NCBI GenBank assembly: GCA_902557145.1
Contig: CACDYZ010000003.1
Span: forward strand, 62,001 to 126,000
Length of the DNA: 64,000 nt
Direction: 5' to 3'
Origin: an uncultured Alphaproteobacteria bacterium
Lineage (GTDB): Bacteria > Pseudomonadota > Alphaproteobacteria > HIMB59
Position numbers and translations under genes: made by a program. A model generated the notes under the pieces. That model ran no database searches. It was not told the DNA's origin and worked only from the letters and a program-made list of their open reading frames with translations. The number at the start of each line of letters is the position of its first letter. Within the stretch, counting starts at the first letter, position 1. Shown here piece by piece: positions 1-9,051 of this stretch.

Positions 1-1735
1 TTATAGCTTCAGCATCATTTTTTTCAAGAGCTTCTTTTAAATCTTTCAAGTCAGCTTCTATCTTAGACTTATCTTCAGGACTTATTTTATCGCCATGCTC
101 TTTGATATTCTTTTCAACTTGGAAAACTAAACTGTCTGCTTGGTTTTTAACATCAACTTCTTCTCTTTTTTTCTTATCTGTTTCTGCGTTAGCCTCTGCA
201 TCTTTTACCATTTTGTCGATCTCTTCATCTGATAAACCTCCGGATGCTTGAATTTTAATCTGCTGTTCTTTTCCTGTGGATTTATCTTTTGCAGACACAT
301 TGACAATACCATTGGCATCGATGTCAAATGTTACTTCAATTTGAGGGGTTCCTCTTGGCGCTGGGGGTATGCCAACTAGATCAAATTGACCGAGAAGCTT
401 ATTATCAGCAGCCATTTCTCTTTCACCTTGGAAAACCCTTATAGTTACTGCATTTTGATTGTCTTCTGCAGTAGAAAAGACCTGACTTTTTTTTGTTGGA
501 ACAGTGGTATTTCTCTCGATTAACTTGGTAAATACTCCTCCTAATGTTTCAATACCAAGTGAAAGTGGTGTTACATCTAAAAGCAATACATCTTTTACAT
601 CACCTTGAAGAACACCTGCTTGAATTGCAGCACCCATGGCTACAACCTCATCGGGGTTAACACCTTTACTTGGGTCTTTCCCAAAAAAGTTCTTAACAAT
701 TTCAGTTACCTTAGGCATTCTTGTCATTCCACCAACTAAGATCACATCATTAATATCGCCTGCTGAAAGGCCTGCATCGCTTAAGGCTTTTTTACAAGGT
801 TCAATGGTGCTCTGAAGAAGGTCATCAACCAGCTCTTCAAGTTTAGCTCTTGTCAATTTTACATTTAAGTGTTTTGGCCCAGATTGATCTGCTGTAACAA
901 AAGGCAAGTTAACATCTGTTTGTGTAGAACTTGAAAGTTCGATCTTTGCTTTTTCAGCTGCCTCTTTTAAACGTTGTAATGCTAATTTATCGTTTTTTAA
1001 ATCTATGCCTTGCTCTTTTTTAAATTCACTAGCTAAGAAATCAATTATTCTTAAATCAAAATCCTCTCCACCTAAGTGGGTGTCACCATTAGTGGACTTA
1101 ACCTCAAATACACCATCTCCTACTTCTAGAATTGATACATCAAAAGTACCACCACCTAAATCATAGACAACTACTGTACCTGATTGTTTTTTATCTAATC
1201 CATATGCTAGGGAAGCAGCTGTTGGTTCATTAATAATTCTTAAAACTTCTAGTCCAGCTATTTTACCAGCATCTTTTGTTGCTTGTCTTTGTGCATCATT
1301 AAAGTAAGCGGGAACGGTTATTACCGCTTGAGTAATTGTTTCCCCTGTATAAGACTCAGCTGTTTCTTTCATTTTTTGGAGAATGAAAGCAGAGATTTGG
1401 CTAGGACTATATTTTTCACCCTGTGCTTCGACCCATGCATCTCCGTTATTACCTTTGATAATCTTAAAAGGAGATAAGCCTAAATCCTTTTGAACAGTGT
1501 CGTCTTCAAAACTTCGGCCTATAAATCTTTTTACAGCATATAATGTATTTTCCGGATTGGTAACAGCTTGCCTTTTTGCTGATTGACCAATTAACTTTTC
1601 ACTTTCTGTAAAAGCTACAACAGAAGGTGTTGTTCTAGCACCTTCAGAATTCTCTATTACTTTTGGATTCTTACCATCCATAATTGCCACGCAAGAGTTT
1701 GTGGTACCTAAATCAATTCCAATAACTTTAGCCAT
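1..1735 (-). CDS. dnaK: Chaperone DnaK (Hsp70), C-terminus cut by window edge
   Basis: ATP-dependent Hsp70 chaperone of the cytosol, working with DnaJ and GrpE. The start ATG is at 1733-1735 and the product opens [17 protein letters not shown], the Hsp70 phosphate-1 motif. About 578 codons are visible without a stop, covering the ATPase domain, the substrate-binding domain and part of the helical lid; E. coli DnaK has 638 residues, so roughly 50-60 are missing to the left. It is the last visible gene of hrcA-grpE-dnaK, the order common in Gram-positives. An 89 bp gap separates it from grpE and holds an imperfect inverted repeat. dnaJ may lie beyond the edge. Confidence 0.98.
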   Translation of the reverse strand, partial: MAKVIGIDLGTTNSCVAIMDGKNPKVIENSEGARTTPSVVAFTESEKLIGQSAKRQAVTNPENTLYAVKRFIGRSFEDDTVQKDLGLSPFKIIKGNNGDAWVEAQGEKYSPSQISAFILQKMKETAESYTGETITQAVITVPAYFNDAQRQATKDAGKIAGLEVLRIINEPTAASLAYGLDKKQSGTVVVYDLGGGTFDVSILEVGDGVFEVKSTNGDTHLGGEDFDLRIIDFLASEFKKEQGIDLKNDKLALQRLKEAAEKAKIELSSSTQTDVNLPFVTADQSGPKHLNVKLTRAKLEELVDDLLQSTIEPCKKALSDAGLSAGDINDVILVGGMTRMPKVTEIVKNFFGKDPSKGVNPDEVVAMGAAIQAGVLQGDVKDVLLLDVTPLSLGIETLGGVFTKLIERNTTVPTKKSQVFSTAEDNQNAVTIRVFQGEREMAADNKLLGQFDLVGIPPAPRGTPQIEVTFDIDANGIVNVSAKDKSTGKEQQIKIQASGGLSDEEIDKMVKDAEANAETDKKKREEVDVKNQADSLVFQVEKNIKEHGDKISPEDKSKIEADLKDLKEALEKNDAEAI

Positions 1736-1780
1736 TTTATGTTCCTACTTTTAAAATAAATAATCTTCTATTTATATGGG

Positions 1781-1809
1781 TTAATACTTGCTTAATTCAA
1801 GAGCATTAA
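1781..1809 (-). promoter_or_regulatory. CIRCE-like inverted repeat upstream of dnaK
   Basis: On the minus strand, TTAATGCTC, then 11 nt, then AAGTATTAA; the arms pair at 7 of 9 positions. The HrcA operator CIRCE is TTAGCACTC-N9-GAGTGCTAA, so each arm matches it at only about 6 of 9 and the spacer is 2 nt longer. Its place between grpE and dnaK, with hrcA two genes upstream, makes an HrcA operator possible. The match is weak; in alphaproteobacteria HrcA more often controls groESL. Confidence 0.28.
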
Positions 1810-1824
1810 AACTGTTGAAATATA

Positions 1825-2448
1825 TTACTTTTCAGGTTGTTTTTCTTCTTCAGTGTTTTTTGCGCTTTGATTTTCTTGAGGTTTTTTTGAAACACCAACC
1901 ATTGCTGGCCTTAACAATCTATCATGCAATGTGTATCCAGGTATCAGTTCTTGGACAATAGTACCAGGTTCACAATCATTTTTTTCGATCTCCATCATAG
2001 CTTGATGTAAATTGTGATCAAATTTCTCATTAAGACTCTCGATTTTCTTAATACCAATTTTTTCAAACGTGCTCAATGTAGATTGAGCAATCAAATCTAA
2101 ACCCTCCACAACAGACTTAATGCTATCATTGGACTTTACATCATCTGAAATACTTGATTTTGCTCTTTCAATATTATCTCCGATATTAATTATTTCTTTT
2201 GCAAAATTAGCTATTCCATATTTTAGTGCATCAGACTGTTCTTTTTCTGCTCTTTTTCTAAAATTTTCTAGTTCAGCTATTGCTCTTAACCTTTGATCTT
2301 TTAAATCTTCAATTTCTTCATTAAGTTTTTGAATAATTTCTTCAGCTGTTTCAGATTTTTCTTCTACCTCAGACTCAGAAGCTTCTGTATTATCTAAAAT
2401 CTCCTCTTCTAACTGAGATTTGTCTTTATGTTTTTTTTCTTCTTCCAT
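1825..2448 (-). CDS. grpE: Nucleotide exchange factor GrpE
   Basis: GrpE drives ADP release from DnaK. The 207-residue product has an acidic N-terminal tail (about 1-45), a long charged coiled-coil helix (about 45-110) and a C-terminal beta domain with the family signature around PGYTLHDRLLRPAMVGVSK. A Lys/Glu-rich tail ends the protein. It lies 10 bp downstream of hrcA in the same direction, so co-transcription is likely. Length is normal for the family. Confidence 0.96.
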   Translation of the reverse strand: MEEEKKHKDKSQLEEEILDNTEASESEVEEKSETAEEIIQKLNEEIEDLKDQRLRAIAELENFRKRAEKEQSDALKYGIANFAKEIINIGDNIERAKSSISDDVKSNDSIKSVVEGLDLIAQSTLSTFEKIGIKKIESLNEKFDHNLHQAMMEIEKNDCEPGTIVQELIPGYTLHDRLLRPAMVGVSKKPQENQSAKNTEEEKQPEK

Positions 2449-2458
2449 TATAGTCCTT

Positions 2459-3481
2459 CTATTTTTTAGAAATTGTTTCAGACATGTAACTTACAATAGG
2501 AACAATACGCTGATAATCAATTCTTTTCGGACCTATTACACCAATAGCACCAGTAAGTCCATTTTTAGTTTTATAATTTGATAAAATCATCGATAGGTTA
2601 GTATTTTTAAAAAAGTTTGTGTTACTACCAATAAATATTTGTACTCCTTTTGACTTTTTCAAGGCCTTAATCATTTTATTAGCCATTTTACCTGTTTCTA
2701 TATCACTCAAGAGTTCATTGATACTGTCAAGGTCAGTATCTATATTATTTTTTATTAAGTTTGGTAGCCCTCTTACAAAGAATGTCTCTGAGTTTTGAGA
2801 TCTTTCAATTTTTATACCATTAAGGAGTAATTTTTTTGTGGTGTTACTAATTTGATTTTTTGCAGATTTGATAAAAATTTTTATATTATTTTGTATTTCC
2901 ACAGGAGTCATAGCTTTTGGAAATTTATTAATAAAATTTCCAATACTATTCAAATCTTCTATTTGAATATTTTCATTAATTTCTACTAATCTATTAGATG
3001 TGTAACCATCATCATGCTCAATGATGAATATAACTTTGTGATTGTCAATTTTGTGGAAATCGATTTTTCTAATTTTTGTCAATTTTTCGTTATTAATTAC
3101 AAGGCTAGCTTGTTTTGATAATCCATTCAAAGTATTCGTGATCAATTCCTGTTCATTTAAAAAATTATTTGTTTTAGATGATTTCTCAATTATCTCTCTT
3201 TCGCTTTTACTTATTGCGCCTGGCTCTAAAAGAGCGTGTGTATAAAATTGCAAACCCAAATCTGTTGGTATGCTACCGGCAGAAAAGTGTCCTTTTTGTA
3301 TCAGTCCGTGAAAGTTTATTTCATTTAAAACATTTCTGATAGTGGCAGGTGAAAGTCTATAAGAAATTTTTGAGCTTAACGCTTTCGAGCCCATCGGCTC
3401 TCCAGTCTTTAAATAACTTTCTACAAGTGCCTTAAATATAGACTTTGACCTTGCTCCAATGTCAGTAATTTTTTTATTCAT
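2459..3481 (-). CDS. hrcA: Heat-inducible transcription repressor HrcA
   Basis: Repressor of chaperone operons that binds CIRCE operators. The 340-residue product starts with a winged-helix region containing SPATIRNVLNEINFHGLI (about residues 44-61), the typical recognition segment, followed by a GAF-like dimerisation core and a C-terminal GLTGAIGVIGPKRIDY segment typical of the family. It is the first gene of hrcA-grpE-dnaK and is divergent from rph, with a 41 bp AT-rich gap that must hold both promoters. The cluster invites autoregulation, but only a degenerate CIRCE-like repeat was found, upstream of dnaK. Confidence 0.95.
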   Translation of the reverse strand: MNKKITDIGARSKSIFKALVESYLKTGEPMGSKALSSKISYRLSPATIRNVLNEINFHGLIQKGHFSAGSIPTDLGLQFYTHALLEPGAISKSEREIIEKSSKTNNFLNEQELITNTLNGLSKQASLVINNEKLTKIRKIDFHKIDNHKVIFIIEHDDGYTSNRLVEINENIQIEDLNSIGNFINKFPKAMTPVEIQNNIKIFIKSAKNQISNTTKKLLLNGIKIERSQNSETFFVRGLPNLIKNNIDTDLDSINELLSDIETGKMANKMIKALKKSKGVQIFIGSNTNFFKNTNLSMILSNYKTKNGLTGAIGVIGPKRIDYQRIVPIVSYMSETISKK

Positions 3482-3522
3482 TAATCTTTATTAATCTTAT
3501 AACTTAAAATAATAAAACATAA

Positions 3523-4248
3523 ATGTCTGGATATTCAAGAAATGATAGGGAACTTTCTAAAATTAGAAATTTAGAAATAATCCCAGGCTTTCAGCCAAAT
3601 AATCAATCATCATGTTTGGTAAAATTAGGTGACACCCATGTTTGTTGTTCTGCTATCATTGAAGATAGGGTTCCTGGCTTTTTAAGAAATTCTGGAAAAG
3701 GTTGGTTAACTGCAGAATATGGAATGTTGCCCTCTTCTACATCTGAAAGAATGGATAGGGAAGCAGCAAAAGGGAAGCAGTCTGGAAGGACACAAGAAAT
3801 CCAAAGACTTATTGGTAGAAGTTTAAGATGTGCTGTTAATTTGGATATACTTGGTGAAAAAACTATAAAGATTGATTGTGATGTTATTAGTGCCGATGGT
3901 GGCACGAGGACTGCATCAATAATTGGTGGATATGTCAGTCTTGTTCGATCTATAAATGAATTTAAAGATAAATATAATCTATCAAAAGCTATTATTGTAA
4001 ATCAAGTAGCAGCTATTTCAGTTGGTGTGGTTAAAGGAACGCCTTGCATAGATTTAAATTATATAGAAGACTCTGGAGCTGAAGTAGACTGTAATGTTGT
4101 AATGGCTAATGATGGACAGTTTATCGAGTTTCAGTCTACAGGCGAAGAAGCTAAATTTAGCAAGCAGACTATTATGGATTTTATTGAACTTGTTGAAAGT
4201 TCAATGCCAGAGATTTTTAATACTCAAAACTTAGCAATTGAAAAATAG
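3523..4248 (+). CDS. rph: Ribonuclease PH
   Basis: Phosphorolytic 3'-5' exoribonuclease that trims tRNA 3' ends. The 241-residue product shows the RNase PH core: TAEYGMLPSST, the Arg-rich region GRTQEIQRLIGRSLR (phosphate and RNA contacts), and DCDVISADGGTRTASI with the conserved acidic residues. It overlaps rdgB by 11 bp, the same rph-rdgB pairing found in many alphaproteobacteria. It is divergent from hrcA, so the two genes share a short promoter gap. Confidence 0.97.
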   Translation: MSGYSRNDRELSKIRNLEIIPGFQPNNQSSCLVKLGDTHVCCSAIIEDRVPGFLRNSGKGWLTAEYGMLPSSTSERMDREAAKGKQSGRTQEIQRLIGRSLRCAVNLDILGEKTIKIDCDVISADGGTRTASIIGGYVSLVRSINEFKDKYNLSKAIIVNQVAAISVGVVKGTPCIDLNYIEDSGAEVDCNVVMANDGQFIEFQSTGEEAKFSKQTIMDFIELVESSMPEIFNTQNLAIEK

Positions 4249-4837
4249 TTTATTACTCGGCACTAGCAATGCTGGCAAATTACAAGAATTTACATTTTAT
4301 ATTGAACACTTTAGTTTGTTTAAAAATTTTCAGATACATGATCTTAACGAGTTCAAAGATCTTGGAGAACCTATAGAAGATGGTAAAACCTTCAAGAAAA
4401 ATGCTGAAATTAAATCAAGATATTTTTTAGAAAAGACTAACTCTCTTGTGTTGTGTGATGATAGTGGATTTATTGTAAACGACTTAAAGGACTATCCTGG
4501 CATAAATACAGCCAGAGAAGCAAGAAAAATGGGTGGCGAACAAAAGGTCATTGATTTTATTTTTAGTAAGTTTGAAAATTTAAATTATATTGCCTCATCA
4601 TTTTTTTGTTCTATTTGTGTATTAGGAAAGAAAGAAAAATATAATGTTTCTGGCAGTATTCCTGGTTTTGTTATAAAAGAAAAAAGAGGAGTGAATGGTT
4701 TTGGATATGATCCTTACTTTATTCCAAAATATAGTAATAAAACTTTTGCTGAAATGGAAAAAAGTCAAAAGTTATTAAATTCACATAGATATAAGGCGTT
4801 TGAAAAATTAACTACTCAAATATTACAGGATAATTAA
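4238..4837 (+). CDS. rdgB: Non-canonical purine NTP pyrophosphatase (RdgB/HAM1)
   Basis: Hydrolyses dITP, ITP and XTP to monophosphates, keeping deaminated purines out of DNA and RNA. The 199-residue product begins with LLLGTSNAGKLQEF, the nucleotide-binding N-terminus, followed by LVLCDDSGFIVNDL with the metal-binding acidic pair, and the C-terminal GFGYDPYFIP and SHRYKAFEKL motifs. The only workable start is TTG at 4238, inside the end of rph, which suggests translational coupling. Its 3' end overlaps the convergent lipoprotein gene by 26 bp. Confidence 0.96.
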   Translation: MKNSLLLGTSNAGKLQEFTFYIEHFSLFKNFQIHDLNEFKDLGEPIEDGKTFKKNAEIKSRYFLEKTNSLVLCDDSGFIVNDLKDYPGINTAREARKMGGEQKVIDFIFSKFENLNYIASSFFCSICVLGKKEKYNVSGSIPGFVIKEKRGVNGFGYDPYFIPKYSNKTFAEMEKSQKLLNSHRYKAFEKLTTQILQDN

Positions 4838-5888
4838 TCATCAAATTATCTATAGACAATTTTCCAAAATCTTCATGATTAATGATGCTCGGTAAAAAAT
4901 TATTTTCTAAAATCTGATTAGCAATAGACAATGATATTATTACTGAATTTTTGAAAAAGAATTCTCGATGGGGTTCAACCATATTGACAATATTAATATT
5001 TTTTAAGAAAGTCCTATTTATAGGCTTATAATAATTTTCTAAATTTTTCCTTTGTTCTAAAAAGTTATCAATTAAATAAACCTTCTCTAAAGGGTAGGTC
5101 CCATCCTCAGTTGCTAAATAGCCAACTAAATCCTTATAACTAAAACTGTCATCAATTATTATTATATTGTCGTAGGTGTTAAGATCTCCCATCAATTTTA
5201 CTGATAGCTCTAAATCTACTGCACTGTCTCCAAATGGAGTCGATTTAATATATTTCAAAGGATAAGTTTGTTCAAAATATTTGAATAATTTTAATCCATA
5301 TTCATTTTGCTTATACAAAACACCCAAAGAATTTGATGACTTTATATAATCACCAAGTATTTCGATATGATGATAGGGGCTGCTAAATACGAAAATAATT
5401 TCATTATCTGCATACTTATTCATAACCGAATAATCATTAGATAAGGAAATTATAAAGGTATTTTCACCAAGTTTGTTTGGTAAATGAAATAAATCTTTTG
5501 AATTAGTTGGGCCTATTATAAGAGCATTGTTGAGTTGGTTTTGTATTTCTTCTATTGAGTAAATAAAATCAACTTTTTTAATATTAGAGAAATTTTCGAT
5601 TTCCTTCAAAAAAACCTCATAAAATAACGACGTTAAAATTTCGTCCTCTGATAAAAAGACAATTATTTTTTCAATATTATTAAAATTAATCAATTTATCC
5701 TCAGGTTTTGTTGGTTTTTTTATAGACTCTACCTTCTTTGTTTCCTCTGCTTTTTCATCAGTGATTTCTATATCTTCAATTTTTTCTGACACTTTTTCTA
5801 TGGGTTGTTTTTTTTCGATTGTAGTTGGGGCACAACTAAAAAATGATATTAATGTAAATAGTATAATTATATTTTTGAAAAAATTCAT
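4812..5888 (-). CDS. LpoA/LppC-like penicillin-binding-protein activator lipoprotein
   Basis: Predicted outer-membrane lipoprotein: signal peptide with lipobox ending FFSC (lipid-modified Cys19), a Lys/Glu/Thr-rich linker to about residue 65, then an alpha/beta domain of about 280 residues resembling periplasmic ligand-binding folds. In E. coli, LpoA activates the peptidoglycan synthase PBP1A and its gene is divergent from rsmI, with the BON lipoprotein gene dolP nearby. Exactly that arrangement occurs here, which is the main support for the name. Sequence similarity judged by eye is weak. The start codon directly abuts that of rsmI with no base between them. Confidence 0.7.
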   Translation of the reverse strand: MNFFKNIIILFTLISFFSCAPTTIEKKQPIEKVSEKIEDIEITDEKAEETKKVESIKKPTKPEDKLINFNNIEKIIVFLSEDEILTSLFYEVFLKEIENFSNIKKVDFIYSIEEIQNQLNNALIIGPTNSKDLFHLPNKLGENTFIISLSNDYSVMNKYADNEIIFVFSSPYHHIEILGDYIKSSNSLGVLYKQNEYGLKLFKYFEQTYPLKYIKSTPFGDSAVDLELSVKLMGDLNTYDNIIIIDDSFSYKDLVGYLATEDGTYPLEKVYLIDNFLEQRKNLENYYKPINRTFLKNINIVNMVEPHREFFFKNSVIISLSIANQILENNFLPSIINHEDFGKLSIDNLMINYPVIFE

Positions 5889-6707
5889 ATGAACTCAGGC
5901 CTTTATTTAGTTTCTACTCCCATCGGAAATTTAGATGATATCACAATAAGAGCTATAAATATTTTAAAAAATTCTGATTTGATTCTGTGTGAAAATACTA
6001 CGAATAGTAAAAAACTATTAAAAAAATATGCAATAAAAACATCTTTATCAAAATATACTGATCATGACTTTCAGAAAAAAAAAGATTACATACTAAAATT
6101 TTTAAATTCTAACAAAGTAATATCATTAATATCTGACTCTGGCTCTCCTCTGATATCCGACCCAGGTAGTCAGCTAATTAATTTTCTATTTAAAAAACAA
6201 ATTAAAGTATATTCAATACCTGGTGCTAGCGCACTAATATCAGGTATTCAATTAAGTGGCTTTCTCAATAAGAAAAAATTTACCTTTGTTGGTTTTCTAC
6301 CCAAAAAAAAAGAACAAAAAGACAAGATTCTTTTAGAAAATAATTTTAACAATTTAATTATTTATTCTACCAAACAACAATTACAAAAGGATATTAATTC
6401 AATAGCCTCTATTTCCAAGTCGTTTGATGTTGTAATACTGAAAGAATTAACAAAATTATACGAGGAGAGAATATTTATTGATAACAAAAATTATGCAGAT
6501 TTTGATTATTCTAAAATTAAAGGCGAACTTGTCTTGGCCGTGACTATTGAAAAAGAGAACACTAAGGTCAATGATTATGATAAAAAGGAAATATTGGCAA
6601 TAATTGATAGAGTAGGTGTAAAAAAGGCTTATCAACTCGTTAAAAGTAAGTATAGAATATCAAGAAATGATTTTTATAAATTATCAATTAATTTAAAGAA
6701 TGTTTAA
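5889..6707 (+). CDS. rsmI: 16S rRNA 2'-O-ribose C1402 methyltransferase RsmI
   Basis: SAM-dependent methylation of the ribose of C1402 in the 16S rRNA decoding centre. The 272-residue product opens LYLVSTPIGNLDDITIRA, then has the GSPLISDPG loop, SIPGASALISG and FVGFLPKK, all tetrapyrrole-methylase-fold motifs of this family. It begins immediately next to the start of the divergent LpoA-like gene, so its promoter must lie inside that gene's coding sequence. Its 3' end overlaps the DolP-like gene by 8 bp. Confidence 0.96.
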   Translation: MNSGLYLVSTPIGNLDDITIRAINILKNSDLILCENTTNSKKLLKKYAIKTSLSKYTDHDFQKKKDYILKFLNSNKVISLISDSGSPLISDPGSQLINFLFKKQIKVYSIPGASALISGIQLSGFLNKKKFTFVGFLPKKKEQKDKILLENNFNNLIIYSTKQQLQKDINSIASISKSFDVVILKELTKLYEERIFIDNKNYADFDYSKIKGELVLAVTIEKENTKVNDYDKKEILAIIDRVGVKKAYQLVKSKYRISRNDFYKLSINLKNV

Positions 6708-7263
6708 AAGACTTATAGTTTTAATCTCGGTATTATTTATTGGATGCGGCCCTTCACTTATAAGCACAGGCGCGAAAACTGTAATTAAGGAAAATGAAGA
6801 CGAAAAAACTTTTGGTGAAAGTTGGGACGATGCAACTATAAAACTTGGTATTAAAGAAAAATACTTTTCATACGATGCAACACTCTTTACAAGAATTGAT
6901 GTTGAGGTTGAATTAGGAAAAGTTCTGCTAACAGGAGTTGTTCCCTATGGTGATATGAGATTAGAGGCTGTAAGGCTGGCTTGGCAACAAGATGGTGTAA
7001 CTGAAGTATTAAATGAGATATCAATTGATACTGGATATGGCCTTGATGATATTGCAAAAGATAAATTTATCAGTACACAACTTTACACAAAAATATTTAC
7101 AGACTCTAACATAAAGAAATTTAAATATGACTTTGAAGTGCAAAAGCAAATTGTTTATCTGTTTGGTGTATCCAGTAATGAACAAGAAATCAATAGAGTT
7201 ATTGATCATGCCAAAGATATAAAAGGCGTTTTAGATATAATTAATTATATTCAATCTAGATAA
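6700..7263 (+). CDS. dolP: BON-domain outer-membrane lipoprotein, DolP (YraP)-like
   Basis: A 187-residue lipoprotein with lipobox LFIGC (Cys16) and two BON domains: about residues 45-110 (DDATIKLGIKEKYF ... GKVLLTGVVPYGDMRLEA) and 115-187 (IVYLFGVSSNEQEINRV). E. coli DolP is a two-BON lipoprotein that supports outer-membrane integrity. It follows rsmI with an 8 bp overlap and the LpoA-like gene is adjacent, repeating the lpoA/rsmI/dolP association. It ends flush against the convergent HIT gene with no spacer. Confidence 0.85.
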   Translation: MFKRLIVLISVLFIGCGPSLISTGAKTVIKENEDEKTFGESWDDATIKLGIKEKYFSYDATLFTRIDVEVELGKVLLTGVVPYGDMRLEAVRLAWQQDGVTEVLNEISIDTGYGLDDIAKDKFISTQLYTKIFTDSNIKKFKYDFEVQKQIVYLFGVSSNEQEINRVIDHAKDIKGVLDIINYIQSR

Positions 7264-7599
7264 TTATACATTTGCTAGCAAATGTAGATGAAAATGAAAT
7301 ACCTCTTGACCACCGTCTTTACCTTTATGAGTTTTAATTTGAAACCCTTGATCTCGAAATCCCAAATTATTTATAATCTCATCAACGGATGCCCAAAAAT
7401 TACTTAGATAAAGTTTATCAGCATTTTGTAAAAAATCAGATATGTCTATGAATGGCTCTTTAGGAATTATTAAAAGATGTGTTTTTGCTTTTGGGTTGAT
7501 ATCTTTAAATGAGAGCACATAGTCATTTTCAAAAACTTTATCACACGGTATTTCACCGTTTAATATTTTTGCAAAAATATTTTCCTTATCATAGCTCAC
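7264..7599 (-). CDS. HIT-family nucleotide hydrolase (HinT-like)
   Basis: Histidine-triad protein of 111 residues. The N-terminal IFAKILNGEIPCDKVFEND and the C-terminal triad FHFHLHLLA are diagnostic. HinT-type enzymes hydrolyse purine nucleoside phosphoramidates and aminoacyl-AMP. The start is GTG at 7599, overlapping the hisF stop by 4 bp, so it is probably translated with the histidine operon. The nearby slot is often filled by hisE in alphaproteobacteria; no hisE is seen here. Confidence 0.93.
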   Translation of the reverse strand: MSYDKENIFAKILNGEIPCDKVFENDYVLSFKDINPKAKTHLLIIPKEPFIDISDFLQNADKLYLSNFWASVDEIINNLGFRDQGFQIKTHKGKDGGQEVFHFHLHLLANV

Positions 7600-8348
7600 A
7601 GTCTAACAGGTACCCCTTTATTTTTTAAATATTTTTTTACAGACTGAATTTTATATTTTCCAGAGTGAAATACACTCGCAGCTAATAGACCAGTAGATTT
7701 TGTTAAATGCCCTAGATAGAAGTGTTCTAAATTTCCAACGCCACCACTTGCTATGACAGGAATACTTACATTACTGGTTATTTTTTTTAACATGCTACTA
7801 TCAAATCCATTTTGAACACCATCTGTATCCATTGATGTCATTAATATTTCTCCTGCACCTAAAGACTGAACTTGTTTTGCCCAAAGGATAAGTTCTTTTT
7901 TTGTGATCTCTCGTCCACCTTTAACCACCACTTTCATTTTATTTTCATGTCTCTTACCGTCAATTGCAACAACAATACATTGAGAGCCATGTTTTAGTGA
8001 GGCTTGTCGAATTAATCTAGGATTTTTTACAGCAGCTGAATTAATTGATACTTTATCTGCCCCTGCATTGAGTAAATCAGTTATATCATCCAAAACTGAA
8101 ACACCACCGCCAACGGTCAAGGGAATATTAATTACCTTAGCAATTGCTTCAACAGTTTTGATAAATGTTTTTCTATTTTGGTAAGACGCATTTATATCTA
8201 GCATGCATAACTCATCAGCCCCGGATAAAGAATAATACCTAGCCATTTCTACTGCGTTACCCATGACTTTAATATTTTTGAAATTAACACCCTTAACTAC
8301 TTTATTTTTTATAACGTCGAGACATGGAATTATTCTAGTTTTAAGCAT
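7596..8348 (-). CDS. hisF: Imidazole glycerol phosphate synthase subunit HisF
   Basis: Cyclase subunit of IGP synthase: it uses ammonia from HisH to convert PRFAR to IGP and AICAR in histidine synthesis. The 250-residue (beta/alpha)8 barrel opens TRIIPCLDVI (catalytic Asp of strand 1), has PLTVGGGV and ADKVSINSAAV phosphate-binding loops, VVAIDGKR with the second catalytic Asp, and PVIASGGVGN. It overlaps hisA by 8 bp and the HIT gene by 4 bp. The AICAR made here feeds PurH, which is encoded at 44.5-46.0 kb. Confidence 0.98.
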   Translation of the reverse strand: MLKTRIIPCLDVIKNKVVKGVNFKNIKVMGNAVEMARYYSLSGADELCMLDINASYQNRKTFIKTVEAIAKVINIPLTVGGGVSVLDDITDLLNAGADKVSINSAAVKNPRLIRQASLKHGSQCIVVAIDGKRHENKMKVVVKGGREITKKELILWAKQVQSLGAGEILMTSMDTDGVQNGFDSSMLKKITSNVSIPVIASGGVGNLEHFYLGHLTKSTGLLAASVFHSGKYKIQSVKKYLKNKGVPVRL

Positions 8349-9051
8349 TAAATTGGGCCAAACTTTCTATAGTAATTTTATTTTCATATATTGCCTTGCC
8401 TACAACGACGTTATTAAAACCATTTATTTTACTGAGCTCAAGATCGTTAAGATCTTTTACTCCGCCACCAATGGTAATGTGTTTGTTGGTTAATTGTTTT
8501 ATAGAACTAAAGGTTTTTATATTTAAGCCAGATAACATTCCATCGTTAGCAACATCGGTGACAAAATAAGAATGAATGGGTCGATCATTATACTTGTTTA
8601 CAATGTACTCAAGTGATTGATTATTCGTTTGTTGCCATCCATGAGATACTATTTGATCATCTTTTATATCAAGTGCGATAGATAGTTTTTTTATTAAACT
8701 ATCTTTAAAATCTAAAACATCATCGATGTTTTTTATTGCAAAGGTACCGATTACTATTGTATCAAAACCTTGGTTAATTTTATCATTAATAGCATCTTTG
8801 CTTCTTATACCTCCAGCTACTTCGATTTTAATATCAATTTTTTTTCTTATTAGATCTAGTACATAGTTGTTATTACCTTTTCCCAAAGTAGCATCCAAAT
8901 CAACAACGTGTATTGTGTTGAAACCGGCATCTTGATAAATTTTAGCCATTTCAATAGGTGAATTTTCATAAATGGTTTTATTGCTCAAAACACCTTTGGT
9001 CAGACGAACACATTTACCATCTATAATATCAATTGCCGGAAAAATATTCAT
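8341..9051 (-). CDS. hisA: ProFAR isomerase HisA
   Basis: Isomerises ProFAR to PRFAR, the step before HisF/HisH. The 236-residue barrel shows FPAIDIIDGKCVRL with the catalytic Asp on strand 1, KIEVAGGIR, FVTDVANDGMLSG with the second catalytic Asp, and ITIGGGV. Overlaps with hisF (8 bp) and hisH (4 bp) make it a core member of the hisBHAF operon. Confidence 0.97.
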   Translation of the reverse strand: MNIFPAIDIIDGKCVRLTKGVLSNKTIYENSPIEMAKIYQDAGFNTIHVVDLDATLGKGNNNYVLDLIRKKIDIKIEVAGGIRSKDAINDKINQGFDTIVIGTFAIKNIDDVLDFKDSLIKKLSIALDIKDDQIVSHGWQQTNNQSLEYIVNKYNDRPIHSYFVTDVANDGMLSGLNIKTFSSIKQLTNKHITIGGGVKDLNDLELSKINGFNNVVVGKAIYENKITIESLAQFNA

